Shown here: positions 1 to 8,871 of the stretch, piece after piece
Layout of the letters: each line of letters begins with the position of its first letter
Position numbering within the stretch: position 1 is the first letter of the stretch
Assembly: GCA_027487675.1 (NCBI GenBank)
Contig: JAIYDD010000234.1
Coordinates: forward strand, 1-61,061
From: Acetobacteraceae bacterium
GTDB taxonomy: Bacteria; Pseudomonadota; Alphaproteobacteria; Acetobacterales; Acetobacteraceae
Direction: 5' to 3'
DNA: 61,061 nucleotides
Translations under genes and position numbers: made by a program
Notes under the pieces: model-generated
What the model was told of the DNA's origin: nothing
The model's database searches: none
What the model saw: the letters and a program-made list of their open reading frames with translations, nothing else

Positions 1-546
1 GGCGCCGGCGCCGGCAGCTTCGCCCGCAACGAGGTGCTGCCCGGCAACCAGTTCCCCGCCGACCGCGCCAGCTACATGAACTTCATGCGCCAGATCGTGC
101 CGCGCTTCACCACGACGGATGCGCTGACGCTCGATGCCTATCTGGCGCTGCTCGACCGCGTCGGGCCTTCCGTGGTGGTGGCGCACAGCCAGGCCGGTCT
201 GTTCGGCTGGCGCGCGGCGCAGGAACGGCCGGACAAGGTGCGCGCGCTGGTGCTGGTGGAACCCGCCGCGGTGGGCGACCCGGCGAAGGTCGCCGCGCTG
301 CGCGACATCCCCGTGCTGATGATCTATGGCGACTACATCGCCCAGGACGCCCGCTGGCCCACCATCCGCGGCAACGGCGTGCGCTTCGCGGAAGCGGTGC
401 GCGCCGCCGGCGGCAGCGTGGACGTGGTCGACCTGCCGGAGGTGGGCGTCCGGGGCAACAGCCACATGGTGATGATGGACCGCAACAGCGACGCGGTGGC
501 GCAGGTGGTGCAGGACTGGCTGGCCCGGCGCGGGTTGTGGCGATGA
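1..546 (+). CDS. Alpha/beta hydrolase, C-terminal part (5' end outside window)
   Basis: The reading frame is open from the first base, so the gene begins upstream of the window and only about 181 residues are visible. An A-H-S-Q-A-G nucleophile elbow (a variant of G-x-S-x-G) is followed by a strand-helix pattern and a late S-H-M-V motif that would supply the catalytic His, as in the alpha/beta hydrolase fold. A Y-G-D-Y segment lies where the acid residue is expected. The family covers esterases and lipases, so the substrate cannot be told. It ends 33 bases before the end of the convergent tsaC gene. A GTG at 34 is in frame but is unlikely to be the true start because the fold would lose its N-terminal strands. 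Confidence 0.75.
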   Translation, partial: GAGAGSFARNEVLPGNQFPADRASYMNFMRQIVPRFTTTDALTLDAYLALLDRVGPSVVVAHSQAGLFGWRAAQERPDKVRALVLVEPAAVGDPAKVAALRDIPVLMIYGDYIAQDARWPTIRGNGVRFAEAVRAAGGSVDVVDLPEVGVRGNSHMVMMDRNSDAVAQVVQDWLARRGLWR

Positions 547-578
547 GGTGACGGCGGCGCGGGGCGGGTGCCCTGCGC

Positions 579-1550
579 CTATCCCCGCGGCACCGCCGCC
601 CGCGCCAGCCGGTCGTTGATCGCCGCGCCCAGCCCGGCCTCCGGCACCGGCATGGCCGCGATGCCCGCCAGCCCGAGCCGCCGCCCCTCTGCATCCAGCC
701 AGCGCAGCCCCGCGAACAGCCGCGCCGCCGCCTCCGCCACATCGCCGCCGGGCGAGAGGTTCCACAGCGCCCCCGCGCCGGCCAGCGGCGCCGGGCCGAA
801 GGCCAGCAGCGCCTCCCCCGCCGCGACCGAGGCCGCGCCCAGCCGCACCGGCAGGGACGGCGCGTAGTGGCTCAGCAGCATCCCCGGGCTGCGCAGGCTG
901 CGCGACGCCCTGGCCGCTTCCAGCTTCAGCGGCCGGCCGACCGGGCCGATCGTGGCCTCGATGGCCTCCACCGGCACCCCCCCCGGGCGCAGCAGCGCCG
1001 CCCCGCCGGCCGCCAGGTCCAGAACCGTGCTCTCGACGCCGACCGCGCAGGCCCCGCCCGCCAGCACCGCCGCGATCCGCCCCGCCAGCCCCGCCACCAC
1101 ATGCGCGGGCGTGGTCGGGCTGACCTCCCCCGACCGGTTCGCCGAGGGCGCGGCGACCGGGCGCCCCACCGCCCGCAGCAGGTCGAGCGCCACCGGATGC
1201 GCCGGCACCCGCACCGCGAGCGTGTCGAGCCCGGCGCCGGCCAGCAGGTCCACCCGGCAGTCCGGCCGGCGCGGCAGCACCAGGGTCAGCGGCCCCGGCC
1301 AGAAGCGCGCCGCCAGCGCCCGGGCGCGGTCATCCGCCACCACCTCCTCGAACGCCGCCTCGGCCGAGGGGTAGTGGCAGATCAGCGGGTTGAAATGCGG
1401 CCGGCCCTTTGCCTCGAACACCGCGGCCACCGCGCGGCCGTTCCAGGCATCGGCACCCAGGCCGTAGACCGTCTCGGTGGGGAAGGCGACGAGCGCGCCT
1501 TCGCGCAGCAGCGCGGCGGCCTGCGCCACGTCGGACAGCAGCGCGGTCAC
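579..1550 (-). CDS. tsaC: L-threonylcarbamoyladenylate synthase, long Sua5/TsaC form
   Basis: Makes threonylcarbamoyl-AMP from Thr, bicarbonate and ATP for the t6A37 modification of ANN-decoding tRNAs. It works upstream of TsaD, which is also in this window (32270-33355). The YrdC signature is clear: a P-T-E-T-V-Y-G-L-G motif near residue 20, then F-E-A-K-G-R-P, and a later S-A-N-R-S-G. At 323 residues it has the extra C-terminal Sua5 domain, reached through a G-M-L-L-S-H-Y-A-P linker. The GTG start at 1550 overlaps the cysQ stop (GTGA), so translation is probably coupled. An in-frame extension to 1679 exists but runs inside cysQ and looks non-native. Confidence 0.93.
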   Translation of the reverse strand: MTALLSDVAQAAALLREGALVAFPTETVYGLGADAWNGRAVAAVFEAKGRPHFNPLICHYPSAEAAFEEVVADDRARALAARFWPGPLTLVLPRRPDCRVDLLAGAGLDTLAVRVPAHPVALDLLRAVGRPVAAPSANRSGEVSPTTPAHVVAGLAGRIAAVLAGGACAVGVESTVLDLAAGGAALLRPGGVPVEAIEATIGPVGRPLKLEAARASRSLRSPGMLLSHYAPSLPVRLGAASVAAGEALLAFGPAPLAGAGALWNLSPGGDVAEAAARLFAGLRWLDAEGRRLGLAGIAAMPVPEAGLGAAINDRLARAAVPRG

Positions 1551-2311
1551 GGCCGCCCGGTCGCCAGGAAGCCTGGGTTGCGCCAGCCCGGCTTGCCGTA
1601 GCGCAGCGCCGCGCCGTCCCAGTCCGCCAGGCTGCCGCCCGCGGCAACCAGCACCGCCTCGGCCGCCGCGGTGTCCCATTCCATGGTGGTGCCGAAGCGC
1701 GGGTAGAGGTCGGCCGTGCCTTCCGCCAGGCGGCAGAACTTCTCCGCCGAGCCGATGTTCACGACCTTCGCCGCGCCGCGCGACCGCGCGAAGGCGGCGA
1801 TGCGCGGGTCGTCGGCATAGTGGCGGCTGCCCATCACGACCGGGCCGCCGGGCGGGGCGCGGCGTGCCGAGATGGCGCGCCGGCCACCGGCGTCCTGCTT
1901 CCAGGCGGCGCCGCCGGCGATGCCGCCGAACACCTCGCCGGTCGCCGGCAGCGCGACGGCGCCCAGCACCGGGCGGCCGGCCTGCACCAGCCCGACCAGC
2001 ACCGCGAAGCTGTCATGCCCGGCGGCGAATTCGCGCGTGCCGTCCAGGGGATCCACCAGCCAGAAGCGGCCGCCTTCGGGGATCGCGTCGGCGCCGGCCT
2101 CCACCTCCTCCTCCGCCACCACGGGGATGGCGGGCGCGGCGTCGCGCAGCCCGTCGACGATCAGCGCCTCGGCGATGCGGTCGGCGGCGGTGACGGGGGA
2201 GAAGTCGCGCTTGCGCTCCACCGCGAAGCCGGCAGCGCGCACCGCCATGATGGCGTGGCCGGCCCGTTCGGCCAGCGTCGCGGCAAGCTCCAGCAGCGCC
2301 TGATCTTCCAT
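1547..2311 (-). CDS. cysQ: 3'(2'),5'-bisphosphate nucleotidase CysQ / inositol monophosphatase family
   Basis: A 254-residue member of the Mg-dependent, Li-sensitive phosphatase superfamily. It probably removes the 3'-phosphate of PAP(S) from sulfate assimilation. Metal-site motifs are visible: E-E-E at about residues 70-72, D-P-L-D-G-T near 90, and W-D-T-A-A-A-E-A near 210, all in family order. The ATG at 2311 lies at the beginning of the conserved N-terminal helix. Its stop overlaps the tsaC start by 4 bases. CysQ and inositol monophosphatase are hard to separate by eye. CysQ is preferred because of length and the D-P-L-D-G-T-R-E-F spacing. Confidence 0.9.
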   Translation of the reverse strand: MEDQALLELAATLAERAGHAIMAVRAAGFAVERKRDFSPVTAADRIAEALIVDGLRDAAPAIPVVAEEEVEAGADAIPEGGRFWLVDPLDGTREFAAGHDSFAVLVGLVQAGRPVLGAVALPATGEVFGGIAGGAAWKQDAGGRRAISARRAPPGGPVVMGSRHYADDPRIAAFARSRGAAKVVNIGSAEKFCRLAEGTADLYPRFGTTMEWDTAAAEAVLVAAGGSLADWDGAALRYGKPGWRNPGFLATGRP

Positions 2312-2440
2312 GCCCCGGGCTGTAGCGCCGCACGCCGGATGACGCCACGCCGGGCGTGCAGGGCGGCCGCCCCGCCTTGCCTGTCCCGCCCGGCCCGGTG
2401 ATAGGCTGGTTTCCCACCTGTCGAGAGAGCGCCCCCGTCC

Positions 2441-3916
2441 ATGCTGGACATCGCCTTCGTGAAGCCTGCCCTGCCGCGCAGCGGTGCGCTTGTGCTGCCC
2501 CTGCCGGAAGGCGAGCTTCCCGCGGGCCTGGCCCGCGCGGCGGAGGAAGCGACCGGCGGCCTGCTTTCCCGCGCGCTGGATGCCGCGGGCTTCAAGGGCC
2601 GCAAGGGCCAGTCGGCCACGCTCTGGGCCCCGGTCCCCGGCCTGGCGCGGATCGTGGCCGTCGGCATCGGCAAGCCGGGCGAGCTGACGCCGGAAGCGGC
2701 CGAGGCCGCGGGCGGCGCCATCGCGCCCCTGGTGGCTTCCGAGCGCGAGGCGCTGCTGGCCGCCGACGCGCTGCCCCCGGCGCTGGCCGCGCATCTCGGC
2801 TTCGGCGCCATGCTGCGCAGCTGGCGCTTCGACCGCTACCGCACCACGGAGAAGGAGGAGGACAAGCCGAAGCTGGAGCGCCTGGCGATCGCCGCTTCCT
2901 CCGTGCCCGAGGCGAAATCCGCCTTCGCGCCGATGCGCGCCATTGCCGACGGCGTCTTCCTGACGCGCGAGCTGGTGAGCGAGCCGCCGAACGTCCTCGA
3001 CCCCGCCGAATTCGCCGAACGCTGCAAGGGCCTGGAGAAGCTCGGCGTGGAGGTCGAGATCATGGGGCCGAAGGAGCTGAAGCGGATGGGCTTCGGCGCC
3101 ATGCTCGGCGTCGCGCAGGGCTCGGCGAAGGAGCCGCGGATGGTGGTGATGCAGTGGCGCGGCGCGCCGCGCACCCGCAAGCAGAAGCCCGTCGCGCTGA
3201 TCGGCAAGGGCGTCACCTTCGACACGGGAGGGATCTCCATCAAGCCCGCCGGCGGGATGGAGGACATGAAGTGGGACATGGCCGGCGCCGGCGCGGTGGT
3301 CGGCGCGATGGCGGCGCTCGCCGGGCGCAAGGCCAAGGCCGACGTGGTCGGGCTGATCGGGCTCGTCGAGAACATGCCGTCCGGGACTGCACAGCGGCCG
3401 GGCGATGTCGTGAAGACCTATTCGGGCCAGACGGTCGAGGTGATCAACACCGACGCCGAAGGCCGCCTCGTGCTCGCGGACGTCATGTGGTACTGCCAGG
3501 AACGTTTCGATCCGCGCTGCATGGTCGATCTCGCGACGCTGACGGGCGCGATCATCGTGGCGCTCGGCCACGAGCATGCCGGCCTGTTCAGCAACGACGA
3601 CGAGCTGGCGCAGCGCGTGGCGGCGGCTGGCAAGGGCGTGGGAGAGCAGGTGTGGCGCATGCCGCTCGGCGAGGCCTATGACAAGCAGATCAAGTCCGAC
3701 ATCGCCGACATGAAGAACGTGGGCGGGCGGCAGGGCGGGTCGATCACCGCGGCGCAGTTCCTGCAGCGCTTCACCAATGGCAGGCCCTGGGCGCATCTCG
3801 ACATCGCGGGCACCGCCTGGTCGTCGAAGGACCTGCCGGTGGCGGCGAAGGGTGCGACCGCCTTCGGCGTGCGGCTGCTCGACCGGCTGGTCGCGGAGAT
3901 GGCCGAGGAAGGCTGA
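2441..3916 (+). CDS. pepA: Leucyl aminopeptidase PepA (M17)
   Basis: Cytosolic two-metal aminopeptidase of 491 residues, the normal length. An N-terminal macrodomain-like part is followed by the catalytic domain. G-K-G-V-T-F-D-T-G-G at about 254 carries the catalytic Lys and a metal Asp, and N-T-D-A-E-G-R-L at about 336 is the family signature. Some PepA proteins also bind DNA, but nothing here tests that. A second M17 gene follows 10 bases downstream. In many proteobacteria pepA is followed by holC. Here a second aminopeptidase and vapBC lie between them. Confidence 0.96.
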   Translation: MLDIAFVKPALPRSGALVLPLPEGELPAGLARAAEEATGGLLSRALDAAGFKGRKGQSATLWAPVPGLARIVAVGIGKPGELTPEAAEAAGGAIAPLVASEREALLAADALPPALAAHLGFGAMLRSWRFDRYRTTEKEEDKPKLERLAIAASSVPEAKSAFAPMRAIADGVFLTRELVSEPPNVLDPAEFAERCKGLEKLGVEVEIMGPKELKRMGFGAMLGVAQGSAKEPRMVVMQWRGAPRTRKQKPVALIGKGVTFDTGGISIKPAGGMEDMKWDMAGAGAVVGAMAALAGRKAKADVVGLIGLVENMPSGTAQRPGDVVKTYSGQTVEVINTDAEGRLVLADVMWYCQERFDPRCMVDLATLTGAIIVALGHEHAGLFSNDDELAQRVAAAGKGVGEQVWRMPLGEAYDKQIKSDIADMKNVGGRQGGSITAAQFLQRFTNGRPWAHLDIAGTAWSSKDLPVAAKGATAFGVRLLDRLVAEMAEEG

Positions 3917-3926
3917 GGGCGCGCGC

Positions 3927-5378
3927 GTGCTCGGCATCCGGTTCCGCCGCGCCGCGCCGGATCCGGCGCTGCCGCTGCTGGTGCCGGTGGAGGAGGGCGG
4001 CGCGCTGCCCGAGGGCGCTTCCGCCGCGGCGGACGCCGCGCGGTTCAAGGCCGGGGTTGGCCGGCTGCTCGACCTGCCGGCGGCGCCGCGCCGCGCGCTG
4101 GTCGGGCTCGGCCGGGCGCCGGGGCGGCTCGACTGCGAACGCGCGGGCGTCGCGGCGGCGCGCGCCTTCGGATCGGTGCCGCATCTGCTGGTGGAGGCGC
4201 GCAGCCTGGCGCCGGCGCAGGCGGCGGCCCTGGCCTCCGGCCTGGCGCTCGGTGCCTGGCGCTTCGACGCGCATCGCACGCGGCAGGAGGGCCCGCGGCT
4301 CGGCCGCGTCACGCTGCTGGCCGAGGACCCCGCCGCGGCCCGCGCCGCCTTCGCGCCGCTGGAGGCCGCGCTGCGCGGCACCCTGCTGGCGCGTGAGCTG
4401 GTGTCGGAACCGGCGAACCACCTGACCACGCGCAGCTTCGCGAAACGGTTGGAGGCGCTGGCGGAATTCGGCCTGCATGTCGACGTGCTCGGCCGCAAGC
4501 GGCTGACGCGGGCGGGCTTCGGCGCGCTGCTGGCGGTGGGCGCGGCGGCCGAGACGCCGCCGCGGCTTGCCGTGCTGCGCTGGCGCGGCAGCTTCGACGC
4601 GCCGCCGGTCGCGCTGATCGGCAAGGGCATCGTCTTCGACACCGGCGGCGTCTCCATCAAGCCGGCGGGCGGGATGGCGGCGATGCGCGCCGACATGGCC
4701 GGCGCCGCGGCCTGCGCCGGGGCGATGCTGGCGCTGGCGCTGCGCGGCTCCCCCGCGCCCGCCGTCGCGGTGCTGCCGCTGGCCGAGAATGCGGTGGGCG
4801 CGGAGAGCTACCGGCCCGGCGACGTGCTGCGGACGCTGTCGGGCCGCACGGTCGAGGTGGTGGACACCGACGCCGAAGGCCGGCTGGTGCTGGCGGATGC
4901 GCTGCACCACGCACGGACCGCCTTCCGCCCGCGCGCCATGGTGACGGTGGCGACCCTGACGGGCGCGGTGGTGCGCGCCCTGGGCACCGAGCGCGCCGGG
5001 CTGTTCGGCAACGAGGAGAGCCTGATGGCGAGCCTCGCCGCGGCGGGGGAGGCGGTGGGCGAGCCGCTCTGGCCGCTGCCGATCGGGGCGGGGCACCGCG
5101 CCGACCTCGCCTCCGAGATCGCCGACATCCGGCAATGCGTGCCGGCCGGCGGCGCGGGCTGGGCCGGGCGCTTCATCCCGGACGCCAGCCATGCCGCGGC
5201 CTTCCTGCGGGACTTCGCGGGCGGCGCGCCCTGGGGGCATCTCGACATCGCGGGCGTGGACACGCAGGAGGCGCCGCATGCGCTGGGCCCGTCCGGGGCG
5301 ACGGGGTTCGGGGTGCGCCTGCTGGACGCGCTGGTGGCGGCGCGGTTCGAGGCGCCGGACCACCATGCCGCGCCTTGA
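3927..5378 (+). CDS. Second M17 leucyl aminopeptidase, tandem paralogue
   Basis: A 483-residue M17 peptidase, paralogous to the preceding pepA. I-G-K-G-I-V-F-D-T-G-G at about 231 and D-T-D-A-E-G-R-L at about 313 keep the metal and catalytic residues, so it should be active. The N-terminal domain is shorter and diverged. The GTG at 3927 gives a start just after the pepA stop. No nearer ATG precedes the conserved region. Spacing suggests co-transcription with pepA. The sequence differs enough that this is an old duplication or a separately acquired copy rather than a recent one. Substrate specificity may differ. Confidence 0.92.
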   Translation: MLGIRFRRAAPDPALPLLVPVEEGGALPEGASAAADAARFKAGVGRLLDLPAAPRRALVGLGRAPGRLDCERAGVAAARAFGSVPHLLVEARSLAPAQAAALASGLALGAWRFDAHRTRQEGPRLGRVTLLAEDPAAARAAFAPLEAALRGTLLARELVSEPANHLTTRSFAKRLEALAEFGLHVDVLGRKRLTRAGFGALLAVGAAAETPPRLAVLRWRGSFDAPPVALIGKGIVFDTGGVSIKPAGGMAAMRADMAGAAACAGAMLALALRGSPAPAVAVLPLAENAVGAESYRPGDVLRTLSGRTVEVVDTDAEGRLVLADALHHARTAFRPRAMVTVATLTGAVVRALGTERAGLFGNEESLMASLAAAGEAVGEPLWPLPIGAGHRADLASEIADIRQCVPAGGAGWAGRFIPDASHAAAFLRDFAGGAPWGHLDIAGVDTQEAPHALGPSGATGFGVRLLDALVAARFEAPDHHAAP

Positions 5379-5391
5379 AGCGCCGGCCGCG

Positions 5392-5423
5392 GATGTGTAT
5401 CTGACGGGCAATCCCTACACATC
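5392..5423. promoter_or_regulatory. Palindromic operator upstream of vapBC
   Basis: A perfect 8-bp inverted repeat, GATGTGTA (5392-5399) and TACACATC (5416-5423), with a 16-base spacer, ends 9 bases before the vapB ATG. VapBC complexes typically repress their own promoter by binding such palindromes through the antitoxin. It is one of the few AT-rich spots here. Function is inferred. Confidence 0.6.
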
Positions 5424-5432
5424 GGGTCCGCC

Positions 5433-5624
5433 ATGCGCACCAATATCGACATCGACGACACGCTGATCGCCGACGTGATGGCCGAGACGGGGCTCAAGAC
5501 CAAGCGCGCGGCGGTGGAGGAGGGGCTGCGCACCCTGCTGCGCCTGCGCCGCCAGGCGCGCATCCGCGAGTTGCGCGGCAAGGTGGACTGGCAGGGCGAC
5601 CTCGAGGAAAGCCGCCTGTCGTGA
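5433..5624 (+). CDS. vapB: VapB-type antitoxin
   Basis: A 63-residue protein of the type II VapB (DUF2191-like) family. The N-terminal M-R-T-N-I-D-I-D strand followed by T-K-R-A-A-V-E-E-G-L forms a ribbon-helix-helix DNA-binding unit. The basic C-terminal tail with an acidic W-Q-G-D-L-E-E stretch would wrap the toxin. It overlaps vapC by 4 bases (GTGA), the standard arrangement for a coupled pair. It should neutralise VapC and autoregulate through the palindrome just upstream. Confidence 0.88.
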   Translation: MRTNIDIDDTLIADVMAETGLKTKRAAVEEGLRTLLRLRRQARIRELRGKVDWQGDLEESRLS

Positions 5625-6016
5625 TCGTGGCAGACACCTCGGTCTGGGTGGACTACCTGCGCGACACGCCCTCGCGAGAGGCCGAACTGCTCGACCGGCT
5701 CATCGAGCGGGAGGACATCGCCGTCCCCGACCTGGTGCTGTGCGAGGTGCTCAAGGGCGTGCCCACGGAACGCCTGGCGCTGCGGACGGAGGAGTTGCTG
5801 CGCGAATTCCTGGTGGTGCCGACCCTGGACGATGCGCTGGCCGCCGAGGCGGCCCGGCATCTCCGCGACCTGCGCGGCCGCGGCGTCACCATCCGCAAGA
5901 CCATCGACCTGCTGATCGGCACGCTGTGCATCCGCCGCCGCTGGCCCCTGCTGCACCGCGACCGCGACTTCGACCCGATGGAAGCGCATCTCGGCCTCCG
6001 CGTCGTCCGGCCCTGA
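5621..6016 (+). CDS. vapC: VapC-type PIN-domain ribonuclease toxin
   Basis: A 131-residue PIN-domain protein. Acidic active-site residues appear in the usual places: D in I-V-A-D-T-S-V-W near residue 4, E in L-C-E-V-L-K-G near 43, D in K-T-I-D-L-L-I-G near 93, and D in H-R-D-R-D-F-D near 113. VapC toxins cleave RNA, often tRNA or rRNA, in a Mg-dependent way. The GTG start overlaps the vapB stop. It ends 5 bases before holC, so toxin and holC may share a transcript. Confidence 0.9.
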   Translation: MIVADTSVWVDYLRDTPSREAELLDRLIEREDIAVPDLVLCEVLKGVPTERLALRTEELLREFLVVPTLDDALAAEAARHLRDLRGRGVTIRKTIDLLIGTLCIRRRWPLLHRDRDFDPMEAHLGLRVVRP

Positions 6017-6021
6017 CGGCG

Positions 6022-6480
6022 ATGGCGGAATACGGCTTCTACCACCTGACGCGCACACCGCTGGACCAGGCGCTGCCGAAGCTGCTCGGCCGCGTGCTGG
6101 GCTCGGGCGGCCGCGCCATGGTGCTGTTCGCCAGCCAGGAAAGGCTGGAGGCGGTGGATGCCGCGCTCTGGACCTGCCCCGACCCGGACTGGCTGCCGCA
6201 TGGCAGCGCCCGCTGCGGCCACCCGGAGTACCAGCCGATCTGGCTGACGACGGAAGACGCGCCAGCCGAGGGCGCGCCCAACGGCGCGCGCTTCCTGGTG
6301 CTGCTGGAGGGGGTGGAAAGCGCGCGGCTCGACCGCTTCGACCGCGTGCTGGACCTGTTCGATGGCGCGGACCCGGAGGCGGTGGCGGCGGCGCGGCGGC
6401 GCTGGAAGGCGGCCAAGGCGGCGGGCCATGCGCTGACCTACTGGCAGCAAGGCGCCAAGGGCTGGGAGAAGGCCGGGTAG
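6022..6480 (+). CDS. holC: DNA polymerase III chi subunit HolC
   Basis: A 152-residue protein matching the chi subunit: F-Y-H-L-T-R-T-P-L at the start, a central segment on retrieving the right residue amounts (A-L-W-T-C-P-D), and a C-terminal R-R-R-W-K-A-A-K. Chi links the clamp loader to single-strand binding protein at the replication fork. The pepA-holC neighbourhood is conserved in proteobacteria, which supports the call and suggests vapBC was inserted between them. The ATG at 6022 fits the family start. Confidence 0.9.
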   Translation: MAEYGFYHLTRTPLDQALPKLLGRVLGSGGRAMVLFASQERLEAVDAALWTCPDPDWLPHGSARCGHPEYQPIWLTTEDAPAEGAPNGARFLVLLEGVESARLDRFDRVLDLFDGADPEAVAAARRRWKAAKAAGHALTYWQQGAKGWEKAG

Positions 6481-6507
6481 GCGGCAGGGGCCGGCGCCCG
6501 GCCGGCG

Positions 6508-8787
6508 TCACGCGCGCGGGAAGCGTGCCTCCGCCGCGCCGCCCGGGCCGGGGCGCACCGCCAGCAGCCCGCGCAGCTGCCGCGCCATGGCGCCCGCCAC
6601 CCGCATGCCGAGCCCGGTCGAAACCGCCGGGTCGAAGCCAAGCGGGAAGCCCGGGCCCTCGTCGGCGACGGCCAGCACCGCCTCCTCCTCCGCCAGGGCG
6701 AGCGAGACCGTCACCCGCCCCGCGCCGTGCTTCAGCGCATTCGTCACCAGCTCCGTCACCAGCAGGCCGAGCGCGGCCAGCCGTTCCGGTTCCAGCAGCA
6801 GCCCCGGCTCGGCGCGCAGCGCGACCTCCCGCGGGCCGGACCCGACGGAGCGGCCGAGTTCCTCCACCAGCAGCGCCAGGTGCTGCGCCGCGTCCTGCGC
6901 CGCGCCGGCGCCGCTTTCGTAGAGCCGGCGGTGGACGGCGGCGATCGAGACGATGCGGCCCGCCGCCTCCTTCAGGCGCTCCGCCGTCTCCGGCTCGGCG
7001 CCACGCGCCTGCAGCAGCAGCAGGCCCAGGACGAGCTGCAGGCTGTTCTTCACGCGGTGGTGCGTCTCGCGCAGCAGCAGGTCCTTCTCGGCCAGCAGCG
7101 CCTCGCGCTCCGCCTCCAGCCGGCGGCGCTCCGTGACGTCGATATTGGCGCCGAGCAGCCGGGCCGGCTGGCCCGCCGCGTCGCGCCGCAGCCGCCCCTG
7201 GGACCGCATCCAGCGGATGGCGCCGTCCGGGCGGCGGATGCGGAACTCCGCCTGGTAGAGGCCGCTGCGCTCCGCCTCGGTCCAGGCGGCGTCGACGGCG
7301 GGCAGGTCCTCCGGCAGCACGCGGGAGCGGAACATGGCCACGCTGGCCGGCCCGTCCCGCGCCGGATCCAGGCCGTAGAGGCGCCACATCGCCTCGGACC
7401 AGCTGACCTGCATCGCCGGCAGCGCCAGGTCCCAGGTGCCCAGCGCCGCCGCCTGCTGCGTCGCCTCCAGCCAGGCGGTGCGCTCGCGCAGCGCCGCCTC
7501 GCTGGCGGCGCGGGCGGCGTCGGCGGCGCGCAGCGCCTGCGCCAGCTCCTCCACCTCCCGGATCCGCGGCGCGCCGGGGCGCGGGTCGGACAGCGCCGCC
7601 AGCGCCGCGCGCAGCCTGAGCCCGAGCAGGGAGGCGACCAGCAGCGCCGCCAGCGCCAGCGGCAGCACCCCGTAGCCGAGCCGCGCCAGCATGGCGTTGC
7701 GTTCGCGCGCGAAGACCGCCTCGGGCAGCGCGAGGCCGACCACATAGCCGCTGAGCGGGGCGCGGGCGAAGGCGACGACGCTGGCGACGCCGTCCAGGTT
7801 GACGATCCGCTCGACGATGCCGGCCTGCCGGTCGCCGATCGCGCGCATCAGCTCCTCGGTCGCCGGCGTGCCGACCAGCTCGGCATCGCGGGCGGTGCGG
7901 GCGGCGATACGGCCCTCGCGGTCCAGCACCACGCCGACGGCGCCGGCGGGCAGGTGCGGGCGCATCAACGCCGCCGCCAGGCGCGCGCGGTTCAGGGTGA
8001 GCCCGATGGCCCAGCGCGGCGCCCTGCCCTCCGCCGGCGGCACCGGCACCGCGATCGCCACCACCGGCTGGCCGGAGACCGAGCCGCGGTAGAGATTGCT
8101 GATCACGGTGCTTCGTGTCTCGAAGACCGCGTCCAGCCCGCCAGGCATCGGCGTCGGCTCCGCCAGCACGCCCCGCAGGGTATTGGCGTGCTGCCGGCCC
8201 GGCGCTTCCGCCATGGCCATCACCAGCCCGTCCAGCGCCCGGTCCAGCCGCGCGGCGGCCTGCAGGAAGGCCTGCAGGTCGCCCGCCGCCACCCTCGGGT
8301 CGGCGGCCACCCCCTGCAGCAGCGCCTCGGCGCGCGCGAATTCCTGGTCCGCCAGCAGCGCCATGGCCCGCACCGTGCCGAGCATCTGGTCGGCGGTGCG
8401 CGCCCGCGCCGCGTCATGCGCCTGCCAGATGCCGAGAGCGGCCAGCGCGCCGAGCGCGCCGACCAGCACCATCACCAGCGCCAACAGGCGCAGGCGCAGG
8501 CTGGGCGCGCGACCCGGCTGCGGCGTCGGTGGTGTCTGTGGCCCGGTGGCGATGGCCTGGTCTCCCCCGGCCGTTCCGGGTGGGCCGGTGTCGCGTGCGC
8601 CCGCCGACGTTGCAATTCCCGGTTGCGTGAGACGCGCCGGCCGCAGCCGTCCGCGGGCCGGGCCGCACGCATCGTCGCGGGACCGCCGCACATCGCGATC
8701 CGCGCGGGCGGCGCGCCACGCCTGCCGATTCCATCGCGATTCGCGGCCGGGCCCTGCCGGAAGGGCGATCGCGGCACCGGCCGACAC
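6508..8787 (-). CDS. PAS-containing sensor histidine kinase, HisKA_2 type (start uncertain)
   Basis: Membrane sensor kinase. A transmembrane helix near residues 96-117 precedes a periplasmic sensing region. A second helix lies near 350-370 (L-A-L-A-A-L-L-V-A-S-L-L-G). A PAS/PAC domain follows at about 450-560, then E-T-H-H-R-V-K-N-S-L-Q at about 574 with the phospho-acceptor His, and a HATPase with L-V-T-E-L-V-T-N-A-L-K-H-G. This H-R-V-K-N class often works with general-stress or single-domain regulators. No response regulator is adjacent. The listed GTG at 8787 gives about 95 Arg/Pro-rich residues before the first helix and is probably too early. Another GTG lies at 8691, and no ATG lies between them and the helix. 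Confidence 0.82.
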   Translation of the reverse strand: MSAGAAIALPAGPGRESRWNRQAWRAARADRDVRRSRDDACGPARGRLRPARLTQPGIATSAGARDTGPPGTAGGDQAIATGPQTPPTPQPGRAPSLRLRLLALVMVLVGALGALAALGIWQAHDAARARTADQMLGTVRAMALLADQEFARAEALLQGVAADPRVAAGDLQAFLQAAARLDRALDGLVMAMAEAPGRQHANTLRGVLAEPTPMPGGLDAVFETRSTVISNLYRGSVSGQPVVAIAVPVPPAEGRAPRWAIGLTLNRARLAAALMRPHLPAGAVGVVLDREGRIAARTARDAELVGTPATEELMRAIGDRQAGIVERIVNLDGVASVVAFARAPLSGYVVGLALPEAVFARERNAMLARLGYGVLPLALAALLVASLLGLRLRAALAALSDPRPGAPRIREVEELAQALRAADAARAASEAALRERTAWLEATQQAAALGTWDLALPAMQVSWSEAMWRLYGLDPARDGPASVAMFRSRVLPEDLPAVDAAWTEAERSGLYQAEFRIRRPDGAIRWMRSQGRLRRDAAGQPARLLGANIDVTERRRLEAEREALLAEKDLLLRETHHRVKNSLQLVLGLLLLQARGAEPETAERLKEAAGRIVSIAAVHRRLYESGAGAAQDAAQHLALLVEELGRSVGSGPREVALRAEPGLLLEPERLAALGLLVTELVTNALKHGAGRVTVSLALAEEEAVLAVADEGPGFPLGFDPAVSTGLGMRVAGAMARQLRGLLAVRPGPGGAAEARFPRA

Positions 8788-8871
8788 GAGGCACCGCCAG
8801 CGGCCGGAGGCGCCGCCGGCCGGCGACGAAATGCTACGAAGCCGGAACCAACGGCGGAGGCCGGCGGCCTC

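Noticed and set aside
1547-4696. A 1049-codon minus-strand open frame
   Set aside because: Only its last 254 codons are CysQ. The rest is the antisense of the two M17 genes, a usual effect of high GC.
5653-6450. A 265-codon minus-strand open frame opposite vapC and holC
   Set aside because: It has no motif and is antisense to two recognised genes.
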